A DNA stretch of 64,000 nucleotides from an uncultured Oscillospiraceae bacterium (GTDB lineage Bacteria; Bacillota; Clostridia; Oscillospirales; Acutalibacteraceae), in contig CASEZK010000057.1 of NCBI GenBank assembly GCA_949292425.1, positions 1 to 64,000 of the forward strand, read 5' to 3'. Within the stretch, counting starts at the first letter, position 1. Every line of letters starts with the position of its first letter. Both the position numbers and the translations under genes were made by a program. The notes beneath the pieces were generated by a model, which ran no database searches, was not told the origin of the DNA, and was given only the letters and a program-made list of their open reading frames with translations. Of the stretch, positions 35,493 to 44,849 are shown in pieces.

Positions 35493-36740
35493 ATGCGTAG
35501 AAAGATTCAAAATACAAGATCCAGCAAAAGAACAAATGTACAAAAAAACGCAAGCAGTGCAGTAGCTGTTAAGAGGCATAATGTGATTTCCAAAAAGAGA
35601 ATGGCATTACAGAACAAATTAAAGATATTTTCTGTCCGGTCTGGACTGGATTTACCTCTGTTTTTTATAACATTAATTTTACTCATTATAGGACTAATAA
35701 TGTTATTTTCAGCATCGGCACCAAATGCTTATTATTTCAAAAATGGAGATAGTTATTATTTTATTAGAAGTCAGCTTATTTGGGCTGTACTAGGCGTTGT
35801 TGCAATGATAGCGATATCTTATTTTGACTATCATCATTTGCACAAACTTGCAGTTCCGATATTAATAGTGTCTTTTTTACTTTTAATATTAGTTCTGCTA
35901 ATGCCAATAAAAAATGGTGTTCACAGATGGATACAGCTAGGACCTGTAGGATTTCAGCCATCTGAAATTACAAAGTTTGCAATAGTTTTATCATTTGCGC
36001 ATTTTATTTCTATTAACTTCAAGCGGATGGGAACTTTTAAGTATGGTATATTGCCTTACGCTACTATTTTAGGAGCAACAGCTTTTCTGTTGTACTTAGA
36101 ACCGCATATTTCTTGTTTAATCATTATAGTTTTGTTAGCAGGAGGGATGTTGTACATCGGTGGCGTAAAATTGAGATGGTTTGGACTGGTTTTAGCTGTA
36201 GCGCTGGCAGCAGTTGGATATTTGGTTTTATTTACTGACAAATTAACTTACGCAAACGGCAGGGTACAAGGGTGGCTGGACCCATTTTCGACAAATTCAG
36301 GGGTTGATACATGGCAAACTAAGCAAGGCCTTTACGCAATTGGTTCAGGAGGACTGTTAGGCTTAGGGTTGGGGCAATCCCGGCAAAAACATTTATATAT
36401 ACCAGAGCCGCAAAATGACTTTATTTTTTCTGTAGTATGCGAAGAACTTGGTTTTATTAGAGCTTCAATTATTTTGATATTATTTGCGATGTTAGTTTGG
36501 AGAGGAATAATAATAGCAATGAGAGCGAAAGACAGATTTGGTTCGTTGCTGGGAATAGGACTAATAGCACAAATCGGCTTACAAGTGGTTTTAAATATTT
36601 TTGTTGTGACGAATACCATGCCAAATACAGGCATAAGTTTGCCGTTTTTTAGCTATGGCGGAACATCGCTTGTAATGTTGCTGGCTCAAATTGGTATTGT
36701 TCTTTCAATATCTAGGACTTCTAAATTAGAAAAAGCATAG
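35493..36740 (+). CDS. ftsW: FtsW/SpoVE-type peptidoglycan polymerase (SEDS protein)
   Basis: Multi-pass membrane glycosyltransferase that polymerises lipid II at the septum, partnered by the PBP encoded upstream. SEDS blocks: LPLFFITLILLIIGLIMLFS, GVHRWIQLGPVGFQPSEITK, GRVQGWLDPF, QSRQKHLYIPEPQNDFIF and NTMPNTGISLPFFSYGGTSL. The first 55 residues are basic and cytoplasmic. 415 aa is normal. In spore formers SEDS proteins in this cluster can be FtsW or SpoVE; location favours division. AAAGGGGG precedes the ATG. murG follows 12 bp later. Confidence 0.93.
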   Translation: MRRKIQNTRSSKRTNVQKNASSAVAVKRHNVISKKRMALQNKLKIFSVRSGLDLPLFFITLILLIIGLIMLFSASAPNAYYFKNGDSYYFIRSQLIWAVLGVVAMIAISYFDYHHLHKLAVPILIVSFLLLILVLLMPIKNGVHRWIQLGPVGFQPSEITKFAIVLSFAHFISINFKRMGTFKYGILPYATILGATAFLLYLEPHISCLIIIVLLAGGMLYIGGVKLRWFGLVLAVALAAVGYLVLFTDKLTYANGRVQGWLDPFSTNSGVDTWQTKQGLYAIGSGGLLGLGLGQSRQKHLYIPEPQNDFIFSVVCEELGFIRASIILILFAMLVWRGIIIAMRAKDRFGSLLGIGLIAQIGLQVVLNIFVVTNTMPNTGISLPFFSYGGTSLVMLLAQIGIVLSISRTSKLEKA

Positions 36741-36752
36741 AGGTGATTAACT

Positions 36753-37868
36753 TTGAAGATAGTATTGGCAGGAGGAGGCACAGCAGGCCATATAAACCCG
36801 GCTTTGGCGATTGCAAATTTTGTAAAGGGAAAAGTACCGGATGCGGAAATTCTTTATATAGGCGCTAAAGGCGGCATGGAAGAAGAGCTTGTGGCAAAGA
36901 CGTGGTATGATTTCAGGGGTATAACAGTTACTGGATTTAGTAGAAAATTAAATTTATCAGGATTTAAAAAGAATTTAGAGACAATAGGACACTTTATAAC
37001 ATCCTGTCAAGACTCTAAAAAAATTTTGAAAGAGTTCAAGCCGGACGTTTGTATAGGAACAGGAGGGTATGTTAGTGGACCTGTTTTGTGGGAAGCATCT
37101 GCTTTAAAAATACCGACGTTAATTCATGAACAAAATGCATTCCCCGGCATAACAACCAAAATGCTTTCTAAAAGAGTGAATGTAGTTATGTTGGCGTCTA
37201 AAGAAGCGAGGAAATTTCTTGATAAAAAATGTAGATGCGAACTGACAGGAAACCCAATTAGAGGTGAAGTATTACTAAAGCAAAAGAATGTTGCAAGGAA
37301 AGAGTTAGGTTTAGACTCTCGGCCAGTCGTGTTGTCTTTCGGAGGCAGCTTGGGTGCAAAGAAAATAAACGAAGCTATGATAGATTTAATGAAAGATGTT
37401 GCTAAAGACGACAGATATCAGCTTGTTCACGGTTTTGGAAAGCGCAATGATTGGTTTGAAGATGCTGTTTTGAAAAGTGGCATTAAAAAATCGGAACACA
37501 AGAATTTCGACATAAGAAAATACATAGACAATATGGCCACCTGTTTAGCCGCAGCTGATTTAGTTATTTGCAGGGCAGGAGCCATTAGTTTGAGCGAAAT
37601 AGAAGCTCAAGGCAAGGCGTCTATTTTAATACCATCTCCAAACGTAGCGGAAAACCATCAGTACCACAACGCTATGGAACTTGTAAATAATAATGCTGCG
37701 GAAATAATAGAGGAAAGGAACTTAAGTGGAGAAAGCCTAGTTAAAAAAGTGGATGGATTATTAAAAGATAGGGGAAAGTTAAGTGAGTTTGAAAAAAATG
37801 CGAAGAGTATGGCTATAGTAGATGCAAATGAGAGGATTTACAGACTTATAGAAGAATTTGTTTCTTAG
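36753..37868 (+). CDS. murG: UDP-GlcNAc:lipid I GlcNAc-transferase MurG
   Basis: Peripheral membrane enzyme that adds GlcNAc to lipid I, giving lipid II. GT-B fold motifs: VLAGGGTAGHINPALAIA (first G loop), CIGTGGYVSGPVLWEA, IPTLIHEQNAFPG, VLSFGGSLGAKKINEAM and ADLVICRAGAISLSEIEAQG, the UDP-GlcNAc site; VAENHQYHNAMELV follows. 371 aa is full length. The start is TTG, with GAGGTG at the end of ftsW as ribosome site. Confidence 0.97.
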   Translation: MKIVLAGGGTAGHINPALAIANFVKGKVPDAEILYIGAKGGMEEELVAKTWYDFRGITVTGFSRKLNLSGFKKNLETIGHFITSCQDSKKILKEFKPDVCIGTGGYVSGPVLWEASALKIPTLIHEQNAFPGITTKMLSKRVNVVMLASKEARKFLDKKCRCELTGNPIRGEVLLKQKNVARKELGLDSRPVVLSFGGSLGAKKINEAMIDLMKDVAKDDRYQLVHGFGKRNDWFEDAVLKSGIKKSEHKNFDIRKYIDNMATCLAAADLVICRAGAISLSEIEAQGKASILIPSPNVAENHQYHNAMELVNNNAAEIIEERNLSGESLVKKVDGLLKDRGKLSEFEKNAKSMAIVDANERIYRLIEEFVS

Positions 37869-37938
37869 ATTGCACCTGTGCCCTTTTTATAGCATAACTT
37901 GTATAAGATATAAAATGTTATGAAAGGGGTGGTTGGTG

Positions 37939-39192
37939 ATGTCACTGCTTTTAATAGATGGTAATAAAAAATTGAGTGGAGAGATCTCAATACAAGGTTC
38001 TAAAAATAGTGTTTTACCTATTTTAGCGGCCACCGTTTTATGTCAGGAAAAATGTATTTTACATAACTGCCCTGACATATTGGATGTAGATTTTTCTATA
38101 AAAATTTTACAATATTTGGGTGGAAGAATAACGAGGTCAAACTCTAGCTTAATAGTGGACATGAGGTCTATAAAAAGGTGCGATATACCAAACTTTCTGA
38201 TGAAAGAAATGCGATCTTCAATAATTTTTTTAGGTGCGATATTATCTAGGGTAAACAAAGCTAAGCTCACTCTTCCGGGCGGTTGTCAATTGGGTCCAAG
38301 GCCTATAGATTTTCATTTAAGAGCATTTGAAAAAATGGGTGTGGAGATATTAACACAGGAAGAGACTTTAAATTGCCAAGCTAAAAAAGGTTTGACTGGA
38401 GAAAAAATAGAATTGCCTTTCCCGAGCGTAGGTGCCACTGAAAATATATTACTAGCTTCAGTGATGTCTTCTGGTATAACGGTTATTAAAAACGCGGCTA
38501 AAGAACCAGAAATACTGGATTTAGCGAACTTTTTAAATGTTTGTGGAGCAAGAATCAAAGGAGCTGGAACAAGTGAAATTATTGTAGATGGAGTGGAAAA
38601 ACTCCACGGTACAGAGTACGCAGTGATACCGGATAGGATAGTAGCAGCCACTTTTATGTCAGCTGTAGCGATTACTGGAGGTGAAGCACTTTTCAAAAAC
38701 GTGAATTATGAGCACTTATCGGGAATTATTCCAACATTTGAAGAATGCGGCTGTAAAATAGACTTTTGTGAAAAAACGTTAAGTTTAAAAGCTCCAAGAG
38801 AATTAAAACCAATAAAAGAAATAATTACAGGACCGTATCCAGATTTTCCTACAGATGCACAGGCACTATTGATGGCGGTAACAACAGTTTCAAGCGGAAA
38901 AAGCCTGTTTATTGAGAAAGTTTTTCAGCAAAGATATAAACATGTAAATGAGCTTTTAAAACTAGGGGCCGATATAGAAATAGATGGAAAAAATGCTGTA
39001 GTTAAGGGTGTAAGAAGTTTACATTCGGCAAAGTTGAGTGCAACAGACTTAAGAGGAGCAGCATCTTTAGTTATAGCGGCGCTAAAAGCTGAGGGAACCA
39101 GTGAAATTTCAAATTTGAGGCATTTAGATAGAGGATATGAAAAATTAGAAGAAAATTTAAGGGCATTGGGAGCAAAAATAAAAAGAGTATAG
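37939..39192 (+). CDS. murA: UDP-GlcNAc 1-carboxyvinyltransferase MurA
   Basis: Transfers enolpyruvate from PEP to UDP-GlcNAc, the first committed step to peptidoglycan. EPSP-synthase-like blocks: LSGEISIQGSKNSVLPILAA (Lys of the active site), LTLPGGCQLGPRPIDFH (catalytic Cys, the fosfomycin target), PFPSVGATENILLASV, GPYPDFPTDAQALLMA and DLRGAASLVIAAL. 417 aa is normal. In-frame TTG (37933) and GTG (37936) starts are too close to the AGGGGTGG site; the ATG at 37939 has six bases of spacing. Spore formers often carry a second MurA; only one copy is in this window. Confidence 0.96.
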   Translation: MSLLLIDGNKKLSGEISIQGSKNSVLPILAATVLCQEKCILHNCPDILDVDFSIKILQYLGGRITRSNSSLIVDMRSIKRCDIPNFLMKEMRSSIIFLGAILSRVNKAKLTLPGGCQLGPRPIDFHLRAFEKMGVEILTQEETLNCQAKKGLTGEKIELPFPSVGATENILLASVMSSGITVIKNAAKEPEILDLANFLNVCGARIKGAGTSEIIVDGVEKLHGTEYAVIPDRIVAATFMSAVAITGGEALFKNVNYEHLSGIIPTFEECGCKIDFCEKTLSLKAPRELKPIKEIITGPYPDFPTDAQALLMAVTTVSSGKSLFIEKVFQQRYKHVNELLKLGADIEIDGKNAVVKGVRSLHSAKLSATDLRGAASLVIAALKAEGTSEISNLRHLDRGYEKLEENLRALGAKIKRV

Positions 39193-39201
39193 AGGATGAA
39201 T

Positions 39202-40011
39202 ATGAAAACGGTAAATGGTAATGTAAAAAGAAGAAAAACGAAAAAAAAGGCGCTATTTCGATATAGATTGAGGTTGATGCTGAAGTACTTTACAATTTTT
39301 TGTATTGTTGCAGCGGTGGGAGTAATTTTGTCGTTTACTGTTTTCTTTAAAATAGAAAATGTGGAAATTGAAGGAAGCATAAGGTATACATATGAAGAGG
39401 TAAAAGAGTGCAGTAACATAAAGGTTAACAAAAATTTGTTTTTATTAAATAAGAGAAAATCTAAAGAAGAAATAGAGAAACATTTACCATTTGTAGAAGT
39501 TTTAAGCATAGAAAGAATTCTGCCAAACAGAGTGGTAATAAAGGTAAAAGAAGCAGAAAAAGCGGTATGTTATGATTTAAATGATTGCTACGTTTTTGCG
39601 AATAAAGAAAATCGGGTGATAGAAATAAGAGGGAAATCGGAAGATGAAGTAGATTTTGACAATGCTGTGCAAATTATAGGTGTGAAACTTAAAAAGGCTG
39701 ATTTAGGACAAAGCCTCATTTTTAGTGACAATGAAGTATCTGAAAATTTACATCAAATATTTGACATATTAGAAAAAAATGCTTTGCGTGAAGTTTCTAA
39801 AATAGATATGTCTGATACAAAACATATACAAGCTCAATACAACAAAAAAATAGATATACAACTTGGAACGTTAGAAAAACTAGATTATAAGATAAAAACT
39901 GCTTCTGAAATAATAAATAATAAGTTAAGCACGGAGTCAGAGGGAATATTGGACGTTTCAATGTTAGATCAAGGAAATAAGTCGTACTTTAGACCTAAAG
40001 ATACAATATAA
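39202..40011 (+). CDS. ftsQ: FtsQ/DivIB-type division protein
   Basis: Bitopic divisome protein that scaffolds FtsL/DivIC. It has a very basic cytoplasmic tail (VKRRKTKKKALFRYRLRL), one transmembrane helix (FTIFCIVAAVGVILSFTVFF) and then a POTRA domain (KIENVEIEGSIRYTYEEVKE, followed by FVEVLSIERILPNRVVIKVK). The beta domain follows to the C-terminus. 269 aa is within range. AGAGG at 39191-39195 leaves no room for the ATG at 39196, so the ATG at 39202 is taken. It sits 9 bp after murA and before ftsZ, as in many Clostridia; no ftsA lies between. Confidence 0.9.
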   Translation: MKTVNGNVKRRKTKKKALFRYRLRLMLKYFTIFCIVAAVGVILSFTVFFKIENVEIEGSIRYTYEEVKECSNIKVNKNLFLLNKRKSKEEIEKHLPFVEVLSIERILPNRVVIKVKEAEKAVCYDLNDCYVFANKENRVIEIRGKSEDEVDFDNAVQIIGVKLKKADLGQSLIFSDNEVSENLHQIFDILEKNALREVSKIDMSDTKHIQAQYNKKIDIQLGTLEKLDYKIKTASEIINNKLSTESEGILDVSMLDQGNKSYFRPKDTI

Positions 40012-40185
40012 TTTGCTAAATGACAATATTTAGGAGAAAAAATAAAATGTATGTAAAACTTATAAAATTTTTTTTATACAAACTATTGAATTTCTTAAAA
40101 AAAAGTGTTAAATTATAATGTAAAGCTATATTAAAAAGTAGGACAAAATGCATTAAGTTTAAGGTAAAAGAAGGGGGCTTTTTTG

Positions 40186-41337
40186 ATGGCTTTCGAGCTA
40201 GGAAATGATTTTGATAATATTGTTCAGATTAAAGTTATAGGAGTAGGTGGAGGCGGAGGAAATGCACTTGACCGCATGGTTACGTCTGGTGTGAAGTGTG
40301 TAGACTTTGTTTCTGTAAACACCGACAAGCAAGCACTACAGAGGTCGAAAGCTACTCATAAAATACAAATAGGTGAGAAGATTACTCAAGGGAAAGGTGC
40401 AGGTTCACACCCTGAAGTAGGTCAAAAAGCTGCTGAAGAAAATAGAGACGAAATAGCGCAGGTTATCAAGGGAACAGATATGGTATTTATAACTGCCGGC
40501 ATGGGCGGTGGAACGGGAACCGGTGCAGCCCCTGTTGTTGCTAAAATCGCAAGGGAAATGGGGATATTGACTATCGGTATAGTTACAAAACCGTTTGCCT
40601 TTGAAGGGAAACGCAGAATGCAACAGGCAGAAAAGGGTATAGAATCACTTAGAGAGCACGTGGACTCTTTGGTAATAATACCAAACGAGAGGTTAAAGTA
40701 TGCAAGTGAACAAAAAATCACTTTGGTAAATGCCTTTGCGGTTGCTGATGACGTGCTGAGACAGGGCGTACAGAGCATTTCTGATTTGATTTTATTACCT
40801 GGGTTAGTTAACCTTGACTTTGCAGATGTTACTGCGGTAATGAAAGACGCTGGATACGCACATATGGGCGTGGGAAGGGCATCAGGAAAAGAAAAGGCAG
40901 AAGCAGCTGCAAACATGGCTATTTCCAGTCCTCTGCTTGAAACAGCTATAAACGGTGCAAAAGGTGTAATTATTAATATTACTTCTTCACCAGATATTGG
41001 ACTGGACGAAATAGAGGTAGCTTCATCGATGATAGCTGAGCAAGCAGATAGCGAAGCAAATATCATTTGGGGTGCGGCATTTGATGAAAACATGGAAGAT
41101 GAGATAAGTGTTACTGTTATCGCCACAGGTTTTGAAAATGACCACAATAGCACATTAGATGAGAACTCATGGTCCAGTAAATTTATGAGTGGAAAAGTTG
41201 AAAATCAATTGTCTGAAAACAAATCGGATGTGCAACTAGAGGAAAAAACGCAAGGCTCAAGGGCAGGACAAGCTTCTTCTACATATGATGAAGATGACAC
41301 CTTTTATGATATAATGTCGATTTTCAATAAAAGGTAG
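40186..41337 (+). CDS. ftsZ: Cell division GTPase FtsZ
   Basis: Tubulin-like GTPase that forms the division ring. GTP-binding motifs: [16 protein letters not shown] at the N-terminus and the tubulin signature [13 protein letters not shown] near residue 107; T7 loop [15 protein letters not shown]. The core ends near residue 318 and is followed by a short linker and the C-terminal peptide [10 protein letters not shown], which would bind membrane tethers. 383 aa. A TTG at 40183 is in frame, but AAGGGGG is eight bases from the ATG 40186. A TATAAT at 40114-40119 may be the -10 of its own promoter, with a poor -35. It ends the cluster at a strong terminator. Confidence 0.97.
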   Translation: MAFELGNDFDNIVQIKVIGVGGGGGNALDRMVTSGVKCVDFVSVNTDKQALQRSKATHKIQIGEKITQGKGAGSHPEVGQKAAEENRDEIAQVIKGTDMVFITAGMGGGTGTGAAPVVAKIAREMGILTIGIVTKPFAFEGKRRMQQAEKGIESLREHVDSLVIIPNERLKYASEQKITLVNAFAVADDVLRQGVQSISDLILLPGLVNLDFADVTAVMKDAGYAHMGVGRASGKEKAEAAANMAISSPLLETAINGAKGVIINITSSPDIGLDEIEVASSMIAEQADSEANIIWGAAFDENMEDEISVTVIATGFENDHNSTLDENSWSSKFMSGKVENQLSENKSDVQLEEKTQGSRAGQASSTYDEDDTFYDIMSIFNKR

Positions 41338-41347
41338 AGTTTATAGT

Positions 41348-41375
41348 AAAATCCATCGTTTCTACGATGGATTTT
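41348..41375. terminator. Bidirectional terminator between ftsZ and coaX
   Basis: AAAATCCATCGT (41348-41359) pairs perfectly with ACGATGGATTTT (41364-41375) around four bases. A-rich and T-rich ends let it serve both converging transcripts. Confidence 0.85.
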
Positions 41376-41416
41376 GCATTATGTAATAAACTACAATTAT
41401 ATTAAGAAAATTATTG

Positions 41417-42190
41417 TTAAGGTGTTTGAAAATTCATTTTATATATTTCATTGAGGCCTGATAATAGCAGATGTGGTTTAATTTTTATTTCTTTTTTGCA
41501 CGATGGTATAATCTTTTCACAAAAGCCACCTGTTGCTATAATTTTACAACGGTACCCCAGCTCGTCTTTTATGCGGTCACATACTCCGTCAATCATCGCA
41601 GCTGTTCCATAAATTACGCCAGACATAAGGCAGTCCCGAGTAATACTATTTAAAACTTTTTTTGGTTTAGACACGGTTATACTGGTAAGTAGCTCTGCAT
41701 TTTGGATAAGTGAATCCACCGAAGTTTTAACTCCAGGAGCAATAACACAACCAATAAATTTATTTGATTTATCTACTACAGAAAAAGTCGTCGCGGTGCC
41801 CAGGTCAATAACTATTATGGGTGAATTATGTAACTTTAAGCCTCCTGCAATACCAGCAATCAAATCTGCACCTGTGTTAGCGGGGTCTGAGCTATGAATT
41901 TCAAAATTCAAGTTTAATTTGTGATTAACCATTAATGGAGTTTTTTTTAACAATTGCAATATAGCAGATGAAAATACGTTTGTAACCGATGGGACTACCG
42001 AACTTATTATGGATCCCTCTACTTTTCCTAATGAAACATCATGTATTTTCAAAATGTATAAAAGCTCTAATACGCATTGGTCTGCCGTAGTTTGGCGCTT
42101 TGATGGAAGTCTGGATACAAAAACTAAATTGTCTTTATCATACACTCCAAATGAGACATTCGTATTGCCAATATCAACTACCAAAATCAT
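41417..42190 (-). CDS. coaX: Type III pantothenate kinase
   Basis: First step of coenzyme A synthesis, phosphorylating pantothenate; the CoaX type is not feedback-inhibited by CoA. ASKHA-fold motifs: LVVDIGNTNVSFGVYD (phosphate loop), DPANTGADLIAGIAGG and IIVIDLGTATTFSVVD, followed by IAPGVKTSVDSL and IATGGFCEKI. 257 aa is normal. It is the last gene of a minus-strand run; coaE, another CoA gene, lies about 2 kb upstream in the same run. Confidence 0.95.
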   Translation of the reverse strand: MILVVDIGNTNVSFGVYDKDNLVFVSRLPSKRQTTADQCVLELLYILKIHDVSLGKVEGSIISSVVPSVTNVFSSAILQLLKKTPLMVNHKLNLNFEIHSSDPANTGADLIAGIAGGLKLHNSPIIVIDLGTATTFSVVDKSNKFIGCVIAPGVKTSVDSLIQNAELLTSITVSKPKKVLNSITRDCLMSGVIYGTAAMIDGVCDRIKDELGYRCKIIATGGFCEKIIPSCKKEIKIKPHLLLSGLNEIYKMNFQTP

Positions 42191-42212
42191 AATTTAATCC
42201 CTTTTCAATAAA

Positions 42213-43631
42213 TTATTTGGCCGAGAAAAAAACACATATGGCCCTGTAAGTCATGAATAAATCCACTTTGGAAATAAGCTCAAAGGGAGCATGCATGGAA
42301 AGTACAGGTACTCCCACATCCACTACATCTATGTTTAAATTCGCTATAAATTTAGCTATTGTTCCACCACCGCCAGCATCGACTTTCCCTAATTCCCCAC
42401 TTTGCCAAAGTATATTTTCATTATCTAAAATGTTCCTGATTTCAGCCATAAATTCCGCTGACGCTTCAGAAGTTCCATATTTACCGCCACTTCCGGTATA
42501 TTTGGTTACTACCACACCGTTATTTACAAAGCAGCTGTTATTCTTATCATAAACTGAGGAATAAGTAGGGTCAAAAGCCGCATTAACATCGGCAGATAAA
42601 CACTTCGACTTTGAAAGAACATGCCAATAATTTACATTGTCCATTTGAGCAATGTCTGCTATGAAAAATTTAAAGAAAGAAGACTGCATACCGGAATTGC
42701 CATCACTACCGATTTCCTCTTTATCAGCCAAAATGGTGATAATAGTTTCTTCTGGCACATCCTTGAAGTCCAATATAGACCTTAATGCAGGGTATGCGCA
42801 AACTCTGTCGTCATGCCCATAAGAACCAATAAAACTTCTGTCAAATCCGATGTCTCGCGCTTTGAATGCTGGTACCATTTCGAGATCGGCCGATAGAAAA
42901 TCAGATTCATCTATACCGTACTTTTTATTTAAAATGTTGATAATGTTAAGCTTCACAAGTTCAGAACCGCTGTCACTCTTAAACGATCTGCTGCCGATCA
43001 CAACGTTTAGATTTTCTCCTGAAATGCCCTGTAGCATAGATTTCGACATCTGTTCTTTAGCCAGGTGAGGCAAAAGGTCAGTTACACAAAAGCAAGGTTC
43101 ATGTTCTTCTTCTCCAAGACTAACTTCAATACATTCGCCGTTTTTCTTTGCTACCACACCATGCAGAGCAAGCGGCATAGCTGTCCATTGATATTTCTTT
43201 ATTCCACCATAATAATGCGTCTTAAAGAAAGCAATATCACCTGCTTCATAGATCGGATTTGGCTTTAGGTCAAGGCGAGGCGAATCAATATGAGCAACTG
43301 TCACTTTCACACCGTTTTTGCAGCCTTGTTTGCCCATAATAGCTAATATTAACGCTTTTCCTCGATTATTGTAATAAACCTTTTCACCTGGCAAGTATTT
43401 TTTATTGCAGTCATATTCTACAAATCCATTTTCTTTTGCTAAACTTACAGCGTTTTTAACAGCTTCTCTTTCAGTTTTTGAAGTGTCGAGAAACTTTTTA
43501 TAACCCTGTGCAAATTCATCAGCCCTGTTTATTTCGTCTTCGTTCAATTTTAATATACCATTTTTTTTGCTTAGAAACAGACGTTCTTTTAAAATGTCAA
43601 CTTCACTTTTTTTATTTTCGTTTTCTACCAT
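42213..43631 (-). CDS. M18-family zinc aminopeptidase
   Basis: Two-zinc aminopeptidase that removes N-terminal residues, often acidic ones, from peptides in the cytoplasm. Metal and catalytic blocks: VTVAHIDSPRLDLKPNP (His ligand), IGSYGHDDRVCAYPAL (bridging Asp), TILADKEEIGSDGNSG (catalytic Glu and Glu ligand) and SMHAPFELISKVDLFMTYRA (last His). 472 aa is family length. AAAGGAAAA precedes the ATG. Lies 22 bp upstream of coaX, so both probably share a transcript. No signal peptide. Confidence 0.92.
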   Translation of the reverse strand: MVENENKKSEVDILKERLFLSKKNGILKLNEDEINRADEFAQGYKKFLDTSKTEREAVKNAVSLAKENGFVEYDCNKKYLPGEKVYYNNRGKALILAIMGKQGCKNGVKVTVAHIDSPRLDLKPNPIYEAGDIAFFKTHYYGGIKKYQWTAMPLALHGVVAKKNGECIEVSLGEEEHEPCFCVTDLLPHLAKEQMSKSMLQGISGENLNVVIGSRSFKSDSGSELVKLNIINILNKKYGIDESDFLSADLEMVPAFKARDIGFDRSFIGSYGHDDRVCAYPALRSILDFKDVPEETIITILADKEEIGSDGNSGMQSSFFKFFIADIAQMDNVNYWHVLSKSKCLSADVNAAFDPTYSSVYDKNNSCFVNNGVVVTKYTGSGGKYGTSEASAEFMAEIRNILDNENILWQSGELGKVDAGGGGTIAKFIANLNIDVVDVGVPVLSMHAPFELISKVDLFMTYRAICVFFSAK

Positions 43632-43678
43632 ATAAATTTTCCTTTCTTGAAATTATTTTAATTATACCATAAAAAAGG

Positions 43679-44251
43679 CTAAGATAGATATTTTTTACAT
43701 ATAACTTTATATTTTTGTTCTGAATTAATAACATCGTCCACGTAACTTTTGGTTTCCTTAAATGGAATTACTTTTAAATTTTTTCCATCGTCAGAATAAT
43801 CTTTATTTTTCAGCCACTTGTCTACATTGCCAATACCGGCGTTGTATGCGCACAAGGCTGTTCTTTTTTCACAGTATTTTTTTTGCAGAAGAGATAATAG
43901 ATAAGTGCCGTATTCAATATTAACTTTAGGGTCTTTTAAATGGTTTTCATCCATTTTATATGCGGAATTATTTTTCTGTAGCCAAAAGAAAGTTTCCGGC
44001 ATTATCTGCATAAGACCAATAGCTCCAGCATGTGAGCATGCTTCTTTTTTAAATTTGCTTTCCTCTCTTATAACAGCAAATACAATCTCTTTTTCTACTT
44101 TATATTTTTGGCAAGCTTCTTGTACAAAGTCGTGATAATGCAATGGGTAAGCCATTTTTAGATAAAACTCGTATCCGTAGAGCAGCAAAGTAAAAATACT
44201 AAGAAAAATGAGTCCATATTTAAACATTATTTTTAAAAATTTTTTTACCAT
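43679..44251 (-). CDS. Lytic transglycosylase (SLT domain), membrane-anchored
   Basis: Cuts the glycan strands of peptidoglycan. A single hydrophobic N-terminal helix (residues about 10-30, KYGLIFLSIFTLLLYGYEFY) anchors or exports it. The SLT domain follows with catalytic Glu in VIREESKFKKEACSHAGAIG, then LMQIMPETFFWL and ALCAYNAGIGNVDKWL. 190 aa is the short Slt type common in Clostridia, often beside coaE as here. GGAG is seven bases before the ATG at 44251, which lies inside the end of coaE (32-bp overlap). Confidence 0.92.
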   Translation of the reverse strand: MVKKFLKIMFKYGLIFLSIFTLLLYGYEFYLKMAYPLHYHDFVQEACQKYKVEKEIVFAVIREESKFKKEACSHAGAIGLMQIMPETFFWLQKNNSAYKMDENHLKDPKVNIEYGTYLLSLLQKKYCEKRTALCAYNAGIGNVDKWLKNKDYSDDGKNLKVIPFKETKSYVDDVINSEQKYKVICKKYLS

Positions 44252-44849
44252 TATAAGGCTCCGTTAGTTTAGAGATTATTTCGCACAAAGTCATATTTAA
44301 ATCTTTTTCATCACTATTATTTTCTAAAATTATGTCGGCTTGTTTTTTGTAAAAGTCATCTTCAGGCTGAATGGAAAATCGGCGCAAAGCAGACCCTACA
44401 TCTATATTATCTCGCGATAATATGCGTTTTAGCCGAAGCTTTTTATCTGCAATTACACATAAAGTAACATCGCAAAGAAGGTTTAGCTTCGTCTCAAACA
44501 GAAGCGGGACATCTAAAATTACTTTTTCCCCATCTTTTTTATAATTTTCTAATTCCTTTTTTATTTCATCTATTATAAAAGGATGTGTGATTTTATTTAA
44601 TGTAAGTACAGCATTGTGCGAAGAAAAAGCGATAGATGCTAGTTTATTAGGCACAATTTCACATTCAGATGATAAAATATTATTCCCAAAAGCTTTGCTC
44701 AATTCTTTAATACAGGCTTTATTTTTTAAATTTTTCTTAGCTATCAGATCAGCGTCAATAACTTTAAAGCCGTAATTTTTGAAAAAATCAGTCACAGTAG
44801 TTTTTCCGGCTCCACTGGGTCCTGTAATTCCTACGTTAATGCTATTCAA
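44220..44849 (-). CDS. coaE: Dephospho-CoA kinase
   Basis: Last step of coenzyme A synthesis. The P-loop GITGPSGAGKTTVTDFF is at the N-terminus, with KVIDADLIAKK, ITHPFIIDEI, VILDVPLLFE and RILSRDNIDVGSALRRFSIQ (lid and CoA-binding residues). 209 aa is normal. The start is a TTG at 44849 overlapping the end of the Sua5 gene, and the 3' end overlaps the lytic transglycosylase. Confidence 0.94.
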   Translation of the reverse strand: MNSINVGITGPSGAGKTTVTDFFKNYGFKVIDADLIAKKNLKNKACIKELSKAFGNNILSSECEIVPNKLASIAFSSHNAVLTLNKITHPFIIDEIKKELENYKKDGEKVILDVPLLFETKLNLLCDVTLCVIADKKLRLKRILSRDNIDVGSALRRFSIQPEDDFYKKQADIILENNSDEKDLNMTLCEIISKLTEPYNGKKIFKNNV

